DNA from: Lithodes maja
Taxonomy: Eukaryota; Arthropoda; Malacostraca; Decapoda; Lithodidae
Assembly: GCA_037953745.1 (NCBI GenBank)
Contig: JBAKBP010012313.1
Location: 1-64,000 of the forward strand
Length of the DNA stretch: 64,000 nt
Direction of reading: 5' to 3'
A program made the translations under genes and the position numbers. Position 1 is the first letter of the stretch, and every line of letters begins with the position of its first letter. Below the pieces are notes generated by a model. The model saw only the letters and a program-made list of their open reading frames with translations. It had not been told where the DNA came from and did not search any database. This document shows positions 31,897-41,850 of the stretch, piece by piece.

Positions 31897-32946
31897 TTAT
31901 GTCGCTGCTACTGCCCCTGCTCGGTTGTCGTTTTTTGATCTGTAAGTGCAGACTGCATCATGTAGGAGTCTGCCTAGGCGTGCTCCTCCGACTGAATTCA
32001 AATGGCAGCCATCATCCTGAAAGAGAATGTGTTGATTGTAGAAATGGTCCGAGAGATTGAGATATTCGACATCTTCCTGTGAGCAGAGGGATTTAAGTCT
32101 GTTATTAGTACTGAACGCCTTATCGTAGAAACCGGTCTCTGCATCGATCTTGGGAAGAATGCCTGAAATGATTATGTTTCATGACTTACTCTTGTAACGC
32201 TGGATTGCCTTACGGTATTTGTCCATTAGTTCCTCTGATCTGGTGCGCATTACATCGTTCGACCCTGCGTAAATAACGAACAGGGTGTTCTCATCAGCGT
32301 TGATGGTGACATCGTCGAAGGTTGCTGTGATGTCGTCCAAACCTGCACCCGGTATGCAAAAACGCTTTCTGTGGTTTGGGACTCTTCCACAGAACTCTTC
32401 AAGTTGTCCTCGTAAGATGGAGTCTCCAATGAGCCTGGTCTCCTCAGTTTCGTCTCCTGTTTCTGTCAGAATCTGATATTTATTAAATGTGGTGACCGGC
32501 AGATGTGACCTCCTTTTTGATTGCCTCGTCCCATTTCTTACGGGAGTAAAGCTGGTGGGAGAGACTCTGGAATTTTGAGGGGATGGAGGGGTGTTGTGGC
32601 GGGCGGGTGGAGTGGCTGGTGGGGGGGTTAGCGGCTGGTCAACTCTGGGTGGGGAAGGAGATCTAGGGGAAGAAGGGAGGGCAGTTGCGTTGTCTTGGCT
32701 AGACACCTGCACTGGTACATCCTGCTGGGTTTCTGGTGTTGCTGCTACATTGAGGGAAACAAATTCCTGCAACGAGTAGAATTCCTTCTGGAGTTTGACA
32801 TAGTTGGCTTTTACTTCGTTCAGACCTTCTAACAGATGTCGGCGGTTTTCGCACAGCCTGCATTCCGGGTTGGAGAAGTAGTCACTGAAGTATTGTCCAG
32901 CGAATCGCGCTGTACACTGCTCGCAACGTTTCAAGTTCGAAGGCAT
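31897..32946 (-). pseudogene. CR1 ORF1: zinc finger plus SGNH esterase
   Basis: It begins MPSNLKRCEQC. Residues 8-35 hold a CxxC...CxxC finger (CEQC, CRLC), residues about 38-65 a likely coiled coil, and 70-150 a Pro/Ser-rich linker. The esterase domain follows from about 165 with RLIGDSILRG (block I, catalytic Ser), RKRFCIPGAGLDD and VIYAGSNDVMRTRSEELM (block III). A TGA at 32179-32181 stops the frame after YKSKS. The same frame continues NIIISGILPKIDAETGF ... QDDGCHLNSVGGARLG (catalytic DxxH) to TAA at 31897-31899. The stop is probably a CGA-to-TGA change. In CR1 this protein binds RNA, and the esterase role is not settled. Confidence 0.85.
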
Positions 32947-33495
32947 TTTGGCTGCTAAGATGATATAGTATTAATTTAAGATACAGTTTCAAAAGCCCTG
33001 TGAAAATAAATGAAAAATATATGTGAGATATGTTAGTAATAAGATACTATGTCGAGAGCCTGTAAAACTATAGAAATATGTGTTTGAATTTTATGATTAC
33101 ATGAGACTGTAAAAAAAGAGAGATATTGGTTAGTATGAAGGCATACAAAATATAGTATGTGGTAGACCTAGTGGGAGTTTGTTGGGCCTGTTTACATGGA
33201 GGTATTAGCTATCTCAATTTCGATATCAAGAGGCTAGCCTATTTACGATATTTTAATAAAACATAAAATATTTGACACAGGTAATGGAGTGATTAGTATA
33301 CTAAAAAAAAAAATACAATAGTTTGGGAGAGAAAGACTAAAATATACGACAAACAATTTTTTGTCTGTCAGAAGATAGGAAGATAAGCTTACTAAGGAGA
33401 AAAACAAAATAATAATATAAAAGAAAGAAGGAAAACAAAATGAACACTTATGTTAACCGGTATTCTGGTTTTGGCGGCTCCTGGTCCTCCTCACA
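32947..33495. other. AT-rich spacer, nothing recognised
   Basis: It may include the CR1 copy 2 leader. An A-run is at 33302-33313. The last 60 bp (GGTATTCTGG ... CCTCCTCACA) belong to the 144-bp tandem unit into which the I-type LINE inserted. Confidence 0.5.
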
Positions 33496-33504
33496 GTAAT
33501 TAGC

Positions 33505-35268
33505 GTGGCCATTATATGTGAAGCCACAACCCTACACGAAGCAGAACACCACCTACAGGAAGCCACAGACCTGATAGCAGAATGGTCGACAGAATGGGGA
33601 CTTCAGATCAACAAGCAGAAAAGCGCCCTAATGTGCTTCACCCGCAAAAGACTTCCAAGATTACCTAACATAACCATCGAAAACACCCCAATTCAACTAG
33701 TGAGAGAACATACCTTCCTCGGCTTGAAACTAGACGGCCCTTCCCTGATGTGGAACAAACACATTGATTACCTCCGCACATCCTGTACAAAACGTCTAAA
33801 CATCATGAAGTACCTGGCCGGGGCAAGATGGGGAGCCAGTAGAGAAATGCTATTACAATTCTATACAGTATATATCCAGAGCAAAGTACAATGTGGCAGC
33901 CCCGTATACGGTTCAGCCGCCCCAACACACCTAGACAAGCTCAACACAATCCAAAACTCAGCCCTTCGAATAGCGCTGGGAGCATTCTGTTCATCGCCAA
34001 TAGTCTCCCTCCAGGCCGAAGCAGGTTTACTGCCATTTAATCGTACCAGACAATTGACAGACAGCAAATGGCTATTGAAAGCTTCCCAGCTACCAGAAAA
34101 CCATCCCCTACAATTGTCCGTCACCAGAGAATTGACAAACAGACCCATAAACAGGCAAGGATATCGAACATCCTTCATCTCTCGCTCCGCTCACACTTTA
34201 CAAAGACTGACAGGCACCACAATCCATTCAGCACCCACAGCACCAGTTCCACCAGTCCCCCCGTGGATAACCCTAACCAACATGATCTTCACAACTCTAC
34301 ATCCGTCCTTCAAAAAATCACAGGACTCAGCCAAAGCCAAACACCTATTCAACGAACTACACCACACTAAATTCACAAACCACTCCCCAATCTTTACAGA
34401 CGGCTCATACATCCCATCCCCCCCATCAGCTGCAGCAGCCGTCTATTATGAAGAGATAAGCATCTGCCAGTCATGGAAACTCGCTGCCACCCACTCTAAC
34501 ATCACCTCAGAACTTTTTGCAATCCAAAAAGCACTCCAGTTTTGCCAATCACATCTCCCACTACAGAATATTGTAATATACACAGATTCCCAATCTTCAC
34601 TCCATCTACTCCTCTCGCCCAATCCCGAATCGCATAGAAACATAGTCCACACCATACAACATATCCTCATCACAACACTTAACTCGCCCAGAAATATCAA
34701 ACTACAATGGATCCCCTCACATGTTGGCATTAAGGGTAACGCAATCGCAGACGAGGCAGCCAAACTAGGACACCAGCTAACCTCCATCGAGCCTCTACCC
34801 CATGACATCCACACACTATCAGCAGTGAGCAGAACAAGGGCAAGACAAGAATGGGACACAGAGCTTTCAAACCTCCTCCCTGAAAAGCACTTAGGCCTCT
34901 TCAGAACCGACTCATCACCCCATCCATGGACACGATGTCAAACTAGGAACATCGATGTCGTAATTACGCGCCTCAGAATCGGTCATTCCGGGTTGAACAA
35001 ACATCTACACAGATTGAAATTGGCCCCGGATCCACACTGCCCTTGGTGCAGAAACACCGAAGACACCACCACTCATTTTCTTCTGCATTGCCCACGATTT
35101 CACTCAATGAGAACAATCCTTAAAGACACCTTAAACAGGATGAATATTAATAACATAACCATCCCCGTTCTACTAGGAGCAATAGACGTGACCCCAGAGA
35201 AAAGGCAGAGAGTGTTACAATGCACAATTAATTTCCTTAAAAAGTCGGGGAGAATTCCACGACTCTAA
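33505..35268 (+). CDS. I-clade LINE ORF2 C-terminal half: RT thumb, RNase H, zinc knuckle
   Basis: An uninterrupted 587-codon frame that begins inside the element (VAIICEATTLHEAEHHL), directly after where YxDD would be. The thumb region has HTFLGLKLD, ALRIALGAF and EAGLLPF. RNase H follows at about residues 290-420, with FTDGSYI (first Asp), TSELFAIQKAL (Glu), VIYTDSQSSLHLL (second Asp) and HVGIKGNAIADEAAK (last Asp). A C-terminal CPWCRNTEDTTTHFLLHC zinc motif comes next. RNase H on a LINE ORF2 is typical of the I group (I, Nimb, Ingi and relatives). There is no promoter or start of its own, so it is a dead but undecayed fragment. GTG 33505 is only the first codon. Confidence 0.9.
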   Translation: MAIICEATTLHEAEHHLQEATDLIAEWSTEWGLQINKQKSALMCFTRKRLPRLPNITIENTPIQLVREHTFLGLKLDGPSLMWNKHIDYLRTSCTKRLNIMKYLAGARWGASREMLLQFYTVYIQSKVQCGSPVYGSAAPTHLDKLNTIQNSALRIALGAFCSSPIVSLQAEAGLLPFNRTRQLTDSKWLLKASQLPENHPLQLSVTRELTNRPINRQGYRTSFISRSAHTLQRLTGTTIHSAPTAPVPPVPPWITLTNMIFTTLHPSFKKSQDSAKAKHLFNELHHTKFTNHSPIFTDGSYIPSPPSAAAAVYYEEISICQSWKLAATHSNITSELFAIQKALQFCQSHLPLQNIVIYTDSQSSLHLLLSPNPESHRNIVHTIQHILITTLNSPRNIKLQWIPSHVGIKGNAIADEAAKLGHQLTSIEPLPHDIHTLSAVSRTRARQEWDTELSNLLPEKHLGLFRTDSSPHPWTRCQTRNIDVVITRLRIGHSGLNKHLHRLKLAPDPHCPWCRNTEDTTTHFLLHCPRFHSMRTILKDTLNRMNINNITIPVLLGAIDVTPEKRQRVLQCTINFLKKSGRIPRL

Positions 35269-35360
35269 AGGCAGTCCTGACAAAACTGTCCTCGCTAGGG
35301 TTTATTAGTGACGCTCAGTTGCTACCTTCCCTCCAACACATCAACAACAACAACAACAAC
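33505..35360 (+). mobile_element. 5'-truncated I-type LINE with RNase H
   Basis: GTAATTAGC flanks it at 33496-33504 and 35361-35369. The 3' end is a (CAA)n tail (35343-35360). The neighbouring tandem copy at 35505 shows the uninterrupted target (CACAGTAATTAGAGTGGGTAAG), so the boundaries are firm. The 5' truncation falls just after the catalytic YxDD of reverse transcriptase. Confidence 0.92.
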
Positions 35361-35640
35361 GTAATTAGCTTGGGTAAGGTAGTATTGGCGGGAAACTATC
35401 ACGTGATCACTGAGGCGTGGCTGTATAGCGCGTTGCTATAATAACACACAATGACGGGAGCGTCTATACCGCTGTAGTTCACACACACAACTGACCTCCT
35501 CACAGTAATTAGAGTGGGTAAGTTAGTATTGGCGGGAAACTATCACGTGATCACTGAGGCGTGGCTGTATAGCGCGTTGCTATATATTTAACACACAATG
35601 ACGGGAGCGTCTATACCGCTGTAGTTCACACACACAACGA
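35361..35640. repeat. 144-bp tandem repeat, two copies
   Basis: GGCGGGAAACTATCACGTG is at 35387 and 35531, 144 bp apart. The full unit runs from CCTCCTCACAGTAATTAG to CTGTAGTTCACACACACAAC. The first copy was split by the I-type LINE. A purine-rich tract follows to 35760. Confidence 0.92.
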
Positions 35641-35785
35641 GGATAAGGGAAGCGAGGGGAGAGGAGAAGGGTAAGGGATTGGAGGGAGGGGAAGGATGGG
35701 GAGGGAGGTAGGGGAGGAAAGAAAGAAGGAAGGGTATAAATAAGAGAGAAACGAGAGCACAAATTACTCGATTTGGTCCGAGGGT

Positions 35786-36030
35786 TTTCATTTAATTGTT
35801 GTTTTCGCCTCTCCTAGTTCTATTAGTTTGCAGATTGTAAGATGTTTCTCTCCATCAGTCTGGCGATAAGACGCTTCATCCACTTCAGGTGTCGATATTT
35901 TCTGGGCGAGCGATAGCAAGCCTGTAATATAGAAGAATTGTGCCTTTGGCTGGGACATTTTGCTATCGAACAATTTAGAAAAAATTAACTTGAAAGGGGT
36001 CTGGGTGGGCACTTTATAGTTTGACGGATG
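35786..36030. mobile_element. family-A MITE fragment, reverse orientation
   Basis: It contains GGTGTCGATATTTTCTGGGC, GAGCGATAGCAAGCCTGTAAT and TGGCTGGGACATTTTGCTATCGAA as pieces of the reverse-complemented core. Ends are missing. The ORF here is incidental. Confidence 0.6.
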
Positions 36031-36429
36031 TCTGGGAAGACGCGTTGTTAGCCTAGGGTTCGCTAATGGCCTAAGCGACCTAAAAGCTCAATAATAATTA
36101 AACACAAAAACGTCGGATCTGGAACACGAGAAGAATGATAAAAAAGTGTACTGTACAAATTATCCGAAAATAAACAGTAACACACTGTACATTACAACGT
36201 TAGAAATCCATATTCAATAATACGGTTCCCTGAATACCTGGTATATCTCTCTAAATTGCGGTTAAACAAATAAGTAAATAAATAATATGTTGATAGTTTG
36301 TAATGCTTTGTGACCATTAAAGTTACAGTATTTGTTTGTCAATATGGTGACCGTAAAAAAAAAAAAAAAATAAAAAAAACGGCGTGTAAAAGTGGCGCTG
36401 TAATAAGTGCACACTCTAAAATAACATCA
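36031..36429. other. AT-rich stretch, nothing recognised
   Basis: It includes an A-run at about 36355-36371. No ORF or repeat family is identified. Confidence 0.5.
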
Positions 36430-36950
36430 TAGGAACATAAGAACAACATATGAACATAAGAACACGAGAGTCTGCAGAGAGCAAGGTCTACACAAGGCAG
36501 ATCTATTTCACACCCAACCCACTTTGTCCATATGCCTATCTAATTTTATCTTAAAGCTCTCTATCATTCCTGATCCCAATATAACAATCGGTAGCTTATT
36601 GCACGTACTACACCTCTGTTACAAAACTAATATTTGCCTATAGCTTTTCTGAAACGAAATATATCTAATTTTAATTAAACCATTTGCTCGAGTTCTTTCG
36701 GTATCATTGAGCTTCAATACATCTGTCATGTCCCCTTTACTAATTCCACTAACCCACTTGAACACCTCTATCATATCCCATCTAACTCTACGCCTCTAAC
36801 GGATGTAAGCCTTATTTCTTCAACCTTTCTTCATATCAAATATTTATAATATTATGGATCATTTTTGTCATTCTTTGTTGTACTCTCTCCAAAGAATCTG
36901 AGCCCATTCTGTAATGACACCAACATTGTACAACATAATCTATATAAATA
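36430..36950 (-). pseudogene. CR1-like LINE 3' end (third family)
   Basis: The minus strand, over several frames, reads LERVQQRMTKMI, YEERLKK, GLHPLEA, EVFKWVSGISKGDMTDVLK, ATDCYIGIRN-type remains, and ESFKIKLDRHMDKVGWV followed by a stop. This is the end of a CR1/L2-like reverse transcriptase ORF. The 3' end carries repeated TTCTTATGTTC on the minus strand (36428-36460). It has at least three frameshifts. A stretch of its 3' end (36465-36540) resembles the 3' UTR of the Penelope element at 48160-48240. Confidence 0.75.
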
Positions 36951-37202
36951 GTAATATACCCCACTTCTACAAGAAAAGAAAGGTAAATAACTATCAGTAT
37001 ACCTAGTGATTGTATATACTTTTTTCAGACTCTCTTTTATATGTTTGTTTACTTTTACAGGACAATGCATCTATCCACTGCACAATGAGATCAACCCTTT
37101 CAGTAGTAGGACATCTTTTACCACATTATTCTAGCTACCATTTGACTCTGCTTTGGAAGGCCGTCAACACATTGAAAGGATACCAGGTGCTCTTATTCTC
37201 TG
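36951..37202. other. spacer, nothing recognised
   Basis: Short AT-rich interval between the LINE fragment and the MITE cluster. Confidence 0.4.
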
Positions 37203-37567
37203 TTAAGGGGAGATGGCCCGTTTTTTTGGTCTACATAGTTATTCCTTTATTTCTTAGTTTCCTCGCTAGACCTCCAGCGAGCTTAGAAAAACACCCTCTA
37301 TATCCCCTTTCAGATACATTTGTAAATTTTTCAGTAGAAAAATGTCACGGCCGAAGGCCAGTTCCTATTAAGATTTCAGGATCGCTATCGATCTCCAGGA
37401 ACAATCGACACCTAAATGACACGAAAGGTCTTAAATTTGTTAACGAAATGGGGCGAAAGGTGTTAAAATCGCCAAACTAATGGGCCGAACGTCTGAAAAT
37501 GTCAAAACTAATGGGGTTAAACACGAGGGAGAAAGGGGTCCAGAGAAACCAGCCCATACCCCCTTAA
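37203..37567. mobile_element. family-A MITE, complete
   Basis: TTAA is at 37203-37206 and 37564-37567. The ends TTAAGGGGAGATGGCCCG and TTAAGGGGGTATGGGC (reverse strand) are inverted. The core CGGCCGAAGGCC, GATCGCTATCGATCTCCAGG and CACCTAAATGACACGAAAGG is present. The ORF at 37010-37480 across it is incidental. Confidence 0.8.
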
Positions 37568-37675
37568 CCTTCAGACTCCCTTACTCCCTTCCTAAGCTGA
37601 ATAAAACCGACTAACGACAGCCTGAAAGTAAGAAAGAAATCCGTCCTCGCCTACTGAGAGGGTTGACGTAAAAGA
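37568..37675. mobile_element. family-B MITE fragment
   Basis: CCTTCCTAAGCTGAATAAAA and CGACTAACGACAGCC are the reverse complement of family-B interior sequence (compare 20660-20700). The end is near GAGAGGGTTGACG. Confidence 0.5.
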
Positions 37676-37732
37676 TATATTATGAAAGCAATAATAAACA
37701 ACAGCAATAATAATAACATTTCTTAAGGGGAA

Positions 37733-38090
37733 ATGGGCCGGGGTTTTTTTTGGTCGCTTTTCTTCCTCATGCTTATCCCCATTAGCTTTGAGATGTTAAG
37801 ACGTTTGCCCCATTAGTTTGTCGATTTAAAAAAATGGACCCATTTTTTTGGCAATATTAAGACCTTTCGTGCCCTTTAGGTGTCGATTGTTTTCCGGGCG
37901 AGCAATAGCGAGCCTGTAATTGTGGAGGAACCGGCCTTCGGCTGTGACATTTATCTACCGAAAAATGTACAAATTAATCTCGTAGGGGGATCTAATGCAT
38001 GTTTGTTTTAAGTTTGATGGAGGTCTAGGGAGGAAACTAGAAAAATAATTAATAAATGAAAAAAATCGACCAAAGAGTGAATCATTCCCA
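37733..38090. mobile_element. family-A MITE, inverted orientation
   Basis: TTAAGGGGAAATGGGCC is at 37733. It runs through the reverse-complemented core (GGCGAGCAATAGCGAGCCTG, CCGGCCTTCGGCTGTGACAT in parts). It ends near 38090 in CGACCAAAGAGTGAAT, which is the reverse complement of the start of the copy at 39466. Confidence 0.7.
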
Positions 38091-38136
38091 TCATGAGTTA
38101 TACAAGTGAAGATCAGGAAGTTGAACATTGGCTCTT

Positions 38137-38347
38137 TTTACACTTTGAGGATTATCAAGCGTTTTAGAAGTATATTTTGGCTATCATTAGACGTTTGTAT
38201 TCAGCTTAGGAACGATATGTGGGAGTCAGGGCAATAATTAAGCTGGTTTTGGCCCCTTAGATTCCTGGAGGTCCTTCCTAAAATGCATACAATCGGTTCA
38301 TGATAGCCAAAATATATTGTCGAGATACGTAATCCTCAAGGGGTTAA
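38137..38347. mobile_element. palindromic family-B MITE
   Basis: CTTTGAGGATTAT and GTAATCCTCAAGGGGTTAA are inverted ends. TTTTGGCTATCATTAGACG at about 38179 and GATAGCCAAAATATATTG at 38303 are inner arms. The left TTAA has become TTTA. The right TTAA (38344-38347) is shared with the next MITE. Confidence 0.7.
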
Positions 38348-38710
38348 GGGGGGATGAGCGTATTTATTTGCTCATTTGTGTATCTCTTTCATATATTTTT
38401 AGTGTCCTCCCTAGACCTCCATCAAGCTTAAAAAACACACCCCAGACCCCCTTCAAGATAAACTTGTAAATTTTTCGATAGAAGAATGTCCCGGCCGAAG
38501 GCTGCTTCCTCTTAAATTACAGGCTCGGTATCGCTCGCCAGAAAAAAAATCGACACCTAAATGACACGAAAAGTCCTAATATTGACAAAGAAATGGGGAA
38601 AAAGTCTTAAAATCGACAAACTAATGGGCCGAATAGCATAAACTCTGAAAACATATGGGGCTTTACACGAGGGAAAAGGGCGACTAGAAAAACGACCAAT
38701 CTCCCCTTAA
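38344..38710. mobile_element. family-A MITE, complete
   Basis: TTAA is at 38344-38347 and 38707-38710, with the usual core (CGGCCGAAGGCTG, GCTCGGTATCGCTCGCC, GACACCTAAATGACACG). Confidence 0.78.
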
Positions 38711-38833
38711 GATGACGGTAAAATGGAAGGAAGAGGAATGAATGGAGAACAGGGAAATATTATGAAAACAAATATATAATTGCTTCAGAGATTGAGTTTC
38801 AAAAGCAATGATGTTAACATGGGGAAATAAGTG

Positions 38834-39184
38834 TTAAATGGAGCCCACCCCGGGTTTTTTTGTTCTATCTCTCTCTCTCTGGGTTGTATCCATTCGGCCC
38901 CATTCAGCTTACTGTTTTAAGACGTTTATCCTCATCTCGGTGTCGATTTCTTCCTGGCGAGCGGTAGCGTACCAGCATATTATTTAACATGTTTTTGACA
39001 GCAGGCTAAATTTGTACATTTTTCAATCGAACAATATTTCCGGCAAAGCCGGATTTCTCCATACAATGCTGGCTCGCTATCGCTCGCCAGGAAGAAATTG
39101 ACACCTGGATGAGGATAAACGTCTTAAAACAGTAGGCTGAATAGGGCCGAAAAGGAGAGAAGACAAGAAGGTCACCGCTCTTAA
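38834..39184. mobile_element. long-palindrome MITE
   Basis: TTAA is at 38834-38837 and 39181-39184. The arms of about 85 bp are inverted: CATTCAGCTTACTGTTTTAA, GACGTTTATCCTCATC and CTGGCGAGCGGTAGCG on the left find their reverse complements at 39060-39150. The centre shares ACATTTTTCAATCGAACAAT with family A, so this looks like a foldback derivative of that family. Confidence 0.8.
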
Positions 39185-39411
39185 CCCGTTCAGTACCAGT
39201 TATATTATTTTTGTTTTTAATTGTCTACTGGCCACTAATAGATGAATATATTTAGTTCAGAAAGACCTCCAGCAATTAACATGCTTCGAACTATCTCAAT
39301 TAACCCTTCTTACTACCACTGTACACAGATCCTTCTTAAGCTGCATGCAATCGTCTAAATATAGCTAGAATGTAATGACAAAAAAGACGTCACCGGTACG
39401 GAAGGGGTTAA
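39181..39411. mobile_element. family-C MITE, composite
   Basis: TTAA is at 39181-39184, shared with the left neighbour, and at 39408-39411. The right end GACGTCACCGGTACGGAAGG matches the family-C copy at 21471-21685. An internal TTAACCCTTCTTACTACC at 39300 suggests one family-C unit inside another. Confidence 0.65.
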
Positions 39412-39465
39412 AGTGAAGGTAGGATGGAAGATAGAAGAAGAGGTAGCAAGAAATGCACGGGAAAT

Positions 39466-39825
39466 TATTCACTTTTTGGTCGATTTGTTCATGTATTAAT
39501 TATTTTTCTAGTTTCCTCCCTATACCTCCATCAAACTTAAAAATACATCCATTAATATGCCCCTTCTAGATTAATTTGTACATTTTTCGGTAAAAAAAAT
39601 CCCGGCCGAAGGCCGGTTCTTCCAAAATTTTAGGCTCACTATCGTCCGCCAGGAAAAAAAATCTACACCTAAATAGCACTAAAGGTTTTAATATTGACAT
39701 GGAAATGGGTCCGAAGGTCTTAAAATCGACAAACTAATGGGGCATACATCTTAAAATCTGAGAACTAATGGGGCTAAACATACGGGAAAAGGGGGATCAT
39801 TAAATACGACCCATTTCCCCTTTAA
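39466..39825. mobile_element. family-A MITE
   Basis: It starts near TATTCACTTTTTGGTCGATT and ends CCCATTTCCCCTTTAA, with TTAA at 39822-39825. The core CGGCCGAAGGCCGG and CTCACTATCGTCCGCCAGG is present. Confidence 0.7.
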
Positions 39826-40386
39826 CAATGAAGATGTAGCGAAATAAACACACACATACGATCAGTGTCAAGGGAAGTGGAGGAGAGATGAATGAATGAT
39901 TGGCACAAACGACAAATGCTTAGCGAACGAATAGGAGAGAGAGAGAGAGAAAGAGAGAGAGATAGAAATAGAGAGAGAGAGAGAGAGAGAGAGAGGATAA
40001 TAAAATACGACCCCTCCTTCAGAAAATTTGAGCTCCTCCTCGACTCCCTTGAACTGAAGATTAAGCCCAGGGAAAAAGTCCACTGATAAAGCTTCCTCGA
40101 AACTCCCTCCTCCTGCAGCCTCATTGTTTGTATAATGTTGTCTATACACTAGCATACAGTACATACTCACTCATACACATATATGCATACACTAATGCAC
40201 AAACATACAGTACTCTAACATATACACACACATACTAACACATACACACACACACCAACACACATACACTAACACGCGTAAACACACACTTTATAAGTTC
40301 TCCCATTTACATCTTCCTCTCTCTTCATAAACCCCTTTTTTCGAACTTTCTTTTGCTCATTCTTTTTACTTGATGACCATGTTTTT
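39826..40386. repeat. (AG)n and (CA)n-rich non-coding stretch
   Basis: (GA)n at about 39935-39994 and ACACATAC/ACACACA runs at about 40140-40290. No gene is seen. Confidence 0.75.
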
Positions 40387-40652
40387 CCAGTATAATATGA
40401 TTCTTGCCCCATCATAATAACCGTTCCATGTTTTGCTTTCCAGTATAATATGATTCTTGCCCCATCATAATAACCGTTCCATGTTTTGTTTTTCCAGTAT
40501 AATATGATTCTTGCCCCATCATAATAACCGTTCCATGTTTTGTTTTTCCAGTATAATATGATTCTTGACCCATCATATAACCGTTCCATGTTTTGTTTTT
40601 CCAGTAAATATGATTCTTGACCCATCATATAACCGTTCCATGTTTTGTTTTC
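40387..40652. repeat. 54-bp tandem array, five copies
   Basis: CCAGTATAATATGATTCTTG starts at 40387, 40440, 40494, 40548 and 40601 (periods 53-54). The minus-strand ORF reading GKTWNGYYDGARIILYW repeats is a by-product of the 54-bp period. Confidence 0.92.
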
Positions 40653-41214
40653 TTCTCTACTCTTCCTCCTGGTAAAAATCCTTAGTCTCACTTTATTCCC
40701 TCTTTGTATTTTGTATCTCACATGTTTATATTTCTTAGCTTTTTGTGATTCATTTTTGTCTAACTCTTTCAGTATATTATGACGTCTTTATACATTTTAC
40801 TTTGGCTAACGTGGTATGATTATATATACATAGAGTTACATCGATACACAGACCACACAAACCTCTTGGTCAACACGAGGTGATCTGGCCTTAACATTGT
40901 AAACGGTACACTGGGATGCCATAGTCTCTTACCCACTAACATATACAGTATATTCGAGGACTATACATATTTCTAACAATGGAAGTATATCTCTATAAAT
41001 GAGCTTATATAATGACTATGGCATCCGACTGTACAAAGATACACACTCAAAAAAGTACATTATACAAAGATACAACATGCTAGATACAAAGGAATGTATT
41101 TCCTTTGTATCTTGCATTTTGCCACAAGACGATATTGTTTGGATAGAAAATTCGTGTGTGCATTGTGAGGGTCTAGAATGAAGGAAGCTGGATCGCCGGG
41201 CTATTGTTACCTAA
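40653..41214. other. non-coding stretch with a 13-bp hairpin
   Basis: Only one structure stands out: AGATACAAAGGAA at 41082-41094 and its reverse complement at 41100-41112. Confidence 0.5.
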
Positions 41215-41515
41215 GGAGGCTGTAAGGGAAAAGGAGGAGGAAGAGGAAGAGAGAGAGAATGTGAGGAGGAGGATAAAGAGGTACAGAAGAAGGAGGAGGA
41301 AGAGAGAGAGAAGGTGAGAAGGAGGTATAGAAGGAGGAGGATAAGGAGGTATAGAAGCAGGAGGAGGAGGTTGGAAGAGAGAGAGAAGGTGAGAAGGAGG
41401 TATAGAAGGAAGAGGAGAAGGAGCTATAGAAGCAGGAGGAGGAGGAGGAAGAGAGAGAAGGTGAGGAGGAGTATAAAGAGGCACAGACGAATACAAAGGA
41501 ATAAAAACTGCAATA
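41215..41515. repeat. purine-rich (GAGGA)n tract at a CR1 3' end
   Basis: About 300 bp of GGAGGA/AGAAGG-type sequence adjoining the 3' side of CR1 copy 3. ORFs on both strands are artefacts. Confidence 0.9.
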
Positions 41516-41850
41516 GACCTATTGGTCCGTACGGGGCAGTTTGGGTATCTAAAACTACTAATCTATTGACTACGAGGTAGAGAAAAGGATAGCAAAGAAG
41601 AAAACTCCTCCCCACCCACCACTCCCTCCATCTAATGTTGGCATGGAAACAGTTGGAAAAAATACCATGTAGTATGAAAAAACTGACTTGGAATTTCGGA
41701 TAGGTTCAGGGAGAAAATGAAGTTGATTTGTAATCTAAGCCAACTCTATTTCTACAATTCTGAAATGGAACAAGTGTATGAATATCAATATATTGTACAT
41801 TGCGGTATGCGTTGTCATCACTTCATTGCAAGTTATTCTGAAAGAAACTG

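Larger units (their letters stand above)
28831..32946 (-). mobile_element. near-complete CR1 LINE, copy 2 (ORF1 + ORF2)
   Basis: A minus-strand element with both ORFs. ORF1 (32946 to 31897) has a Cys-rich finger and SGNH esterase. ORF2 (about 31890 to 29064) has APE endonuclease and reverse transcriptase. The 3' UTR at 28831-29063 closely matches 41590-41850 (TACTACATGGTATTTTT, GTTTCCATGCCA). The 5' limit is set at the ORF1 Met, since no 5' UTR landmark is visible in 32947-33495. Only a few lesions are seen. Confidence 0.88.

Noticed and set aside
35580..35791. Minus-strand Pro/Ser/Leu ORFs
   Set aside because: They are translations of a purine-rich low-complexity tract and tandem repeat.
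40387..40652. Regular repeats resembling a CRISPR array
   Set aside because: Units are contiguous 53-54-bp tandem copies without unique spacers, in a eukaryotic context. The 18-bp and 65-bp arrays fail for the same reason.
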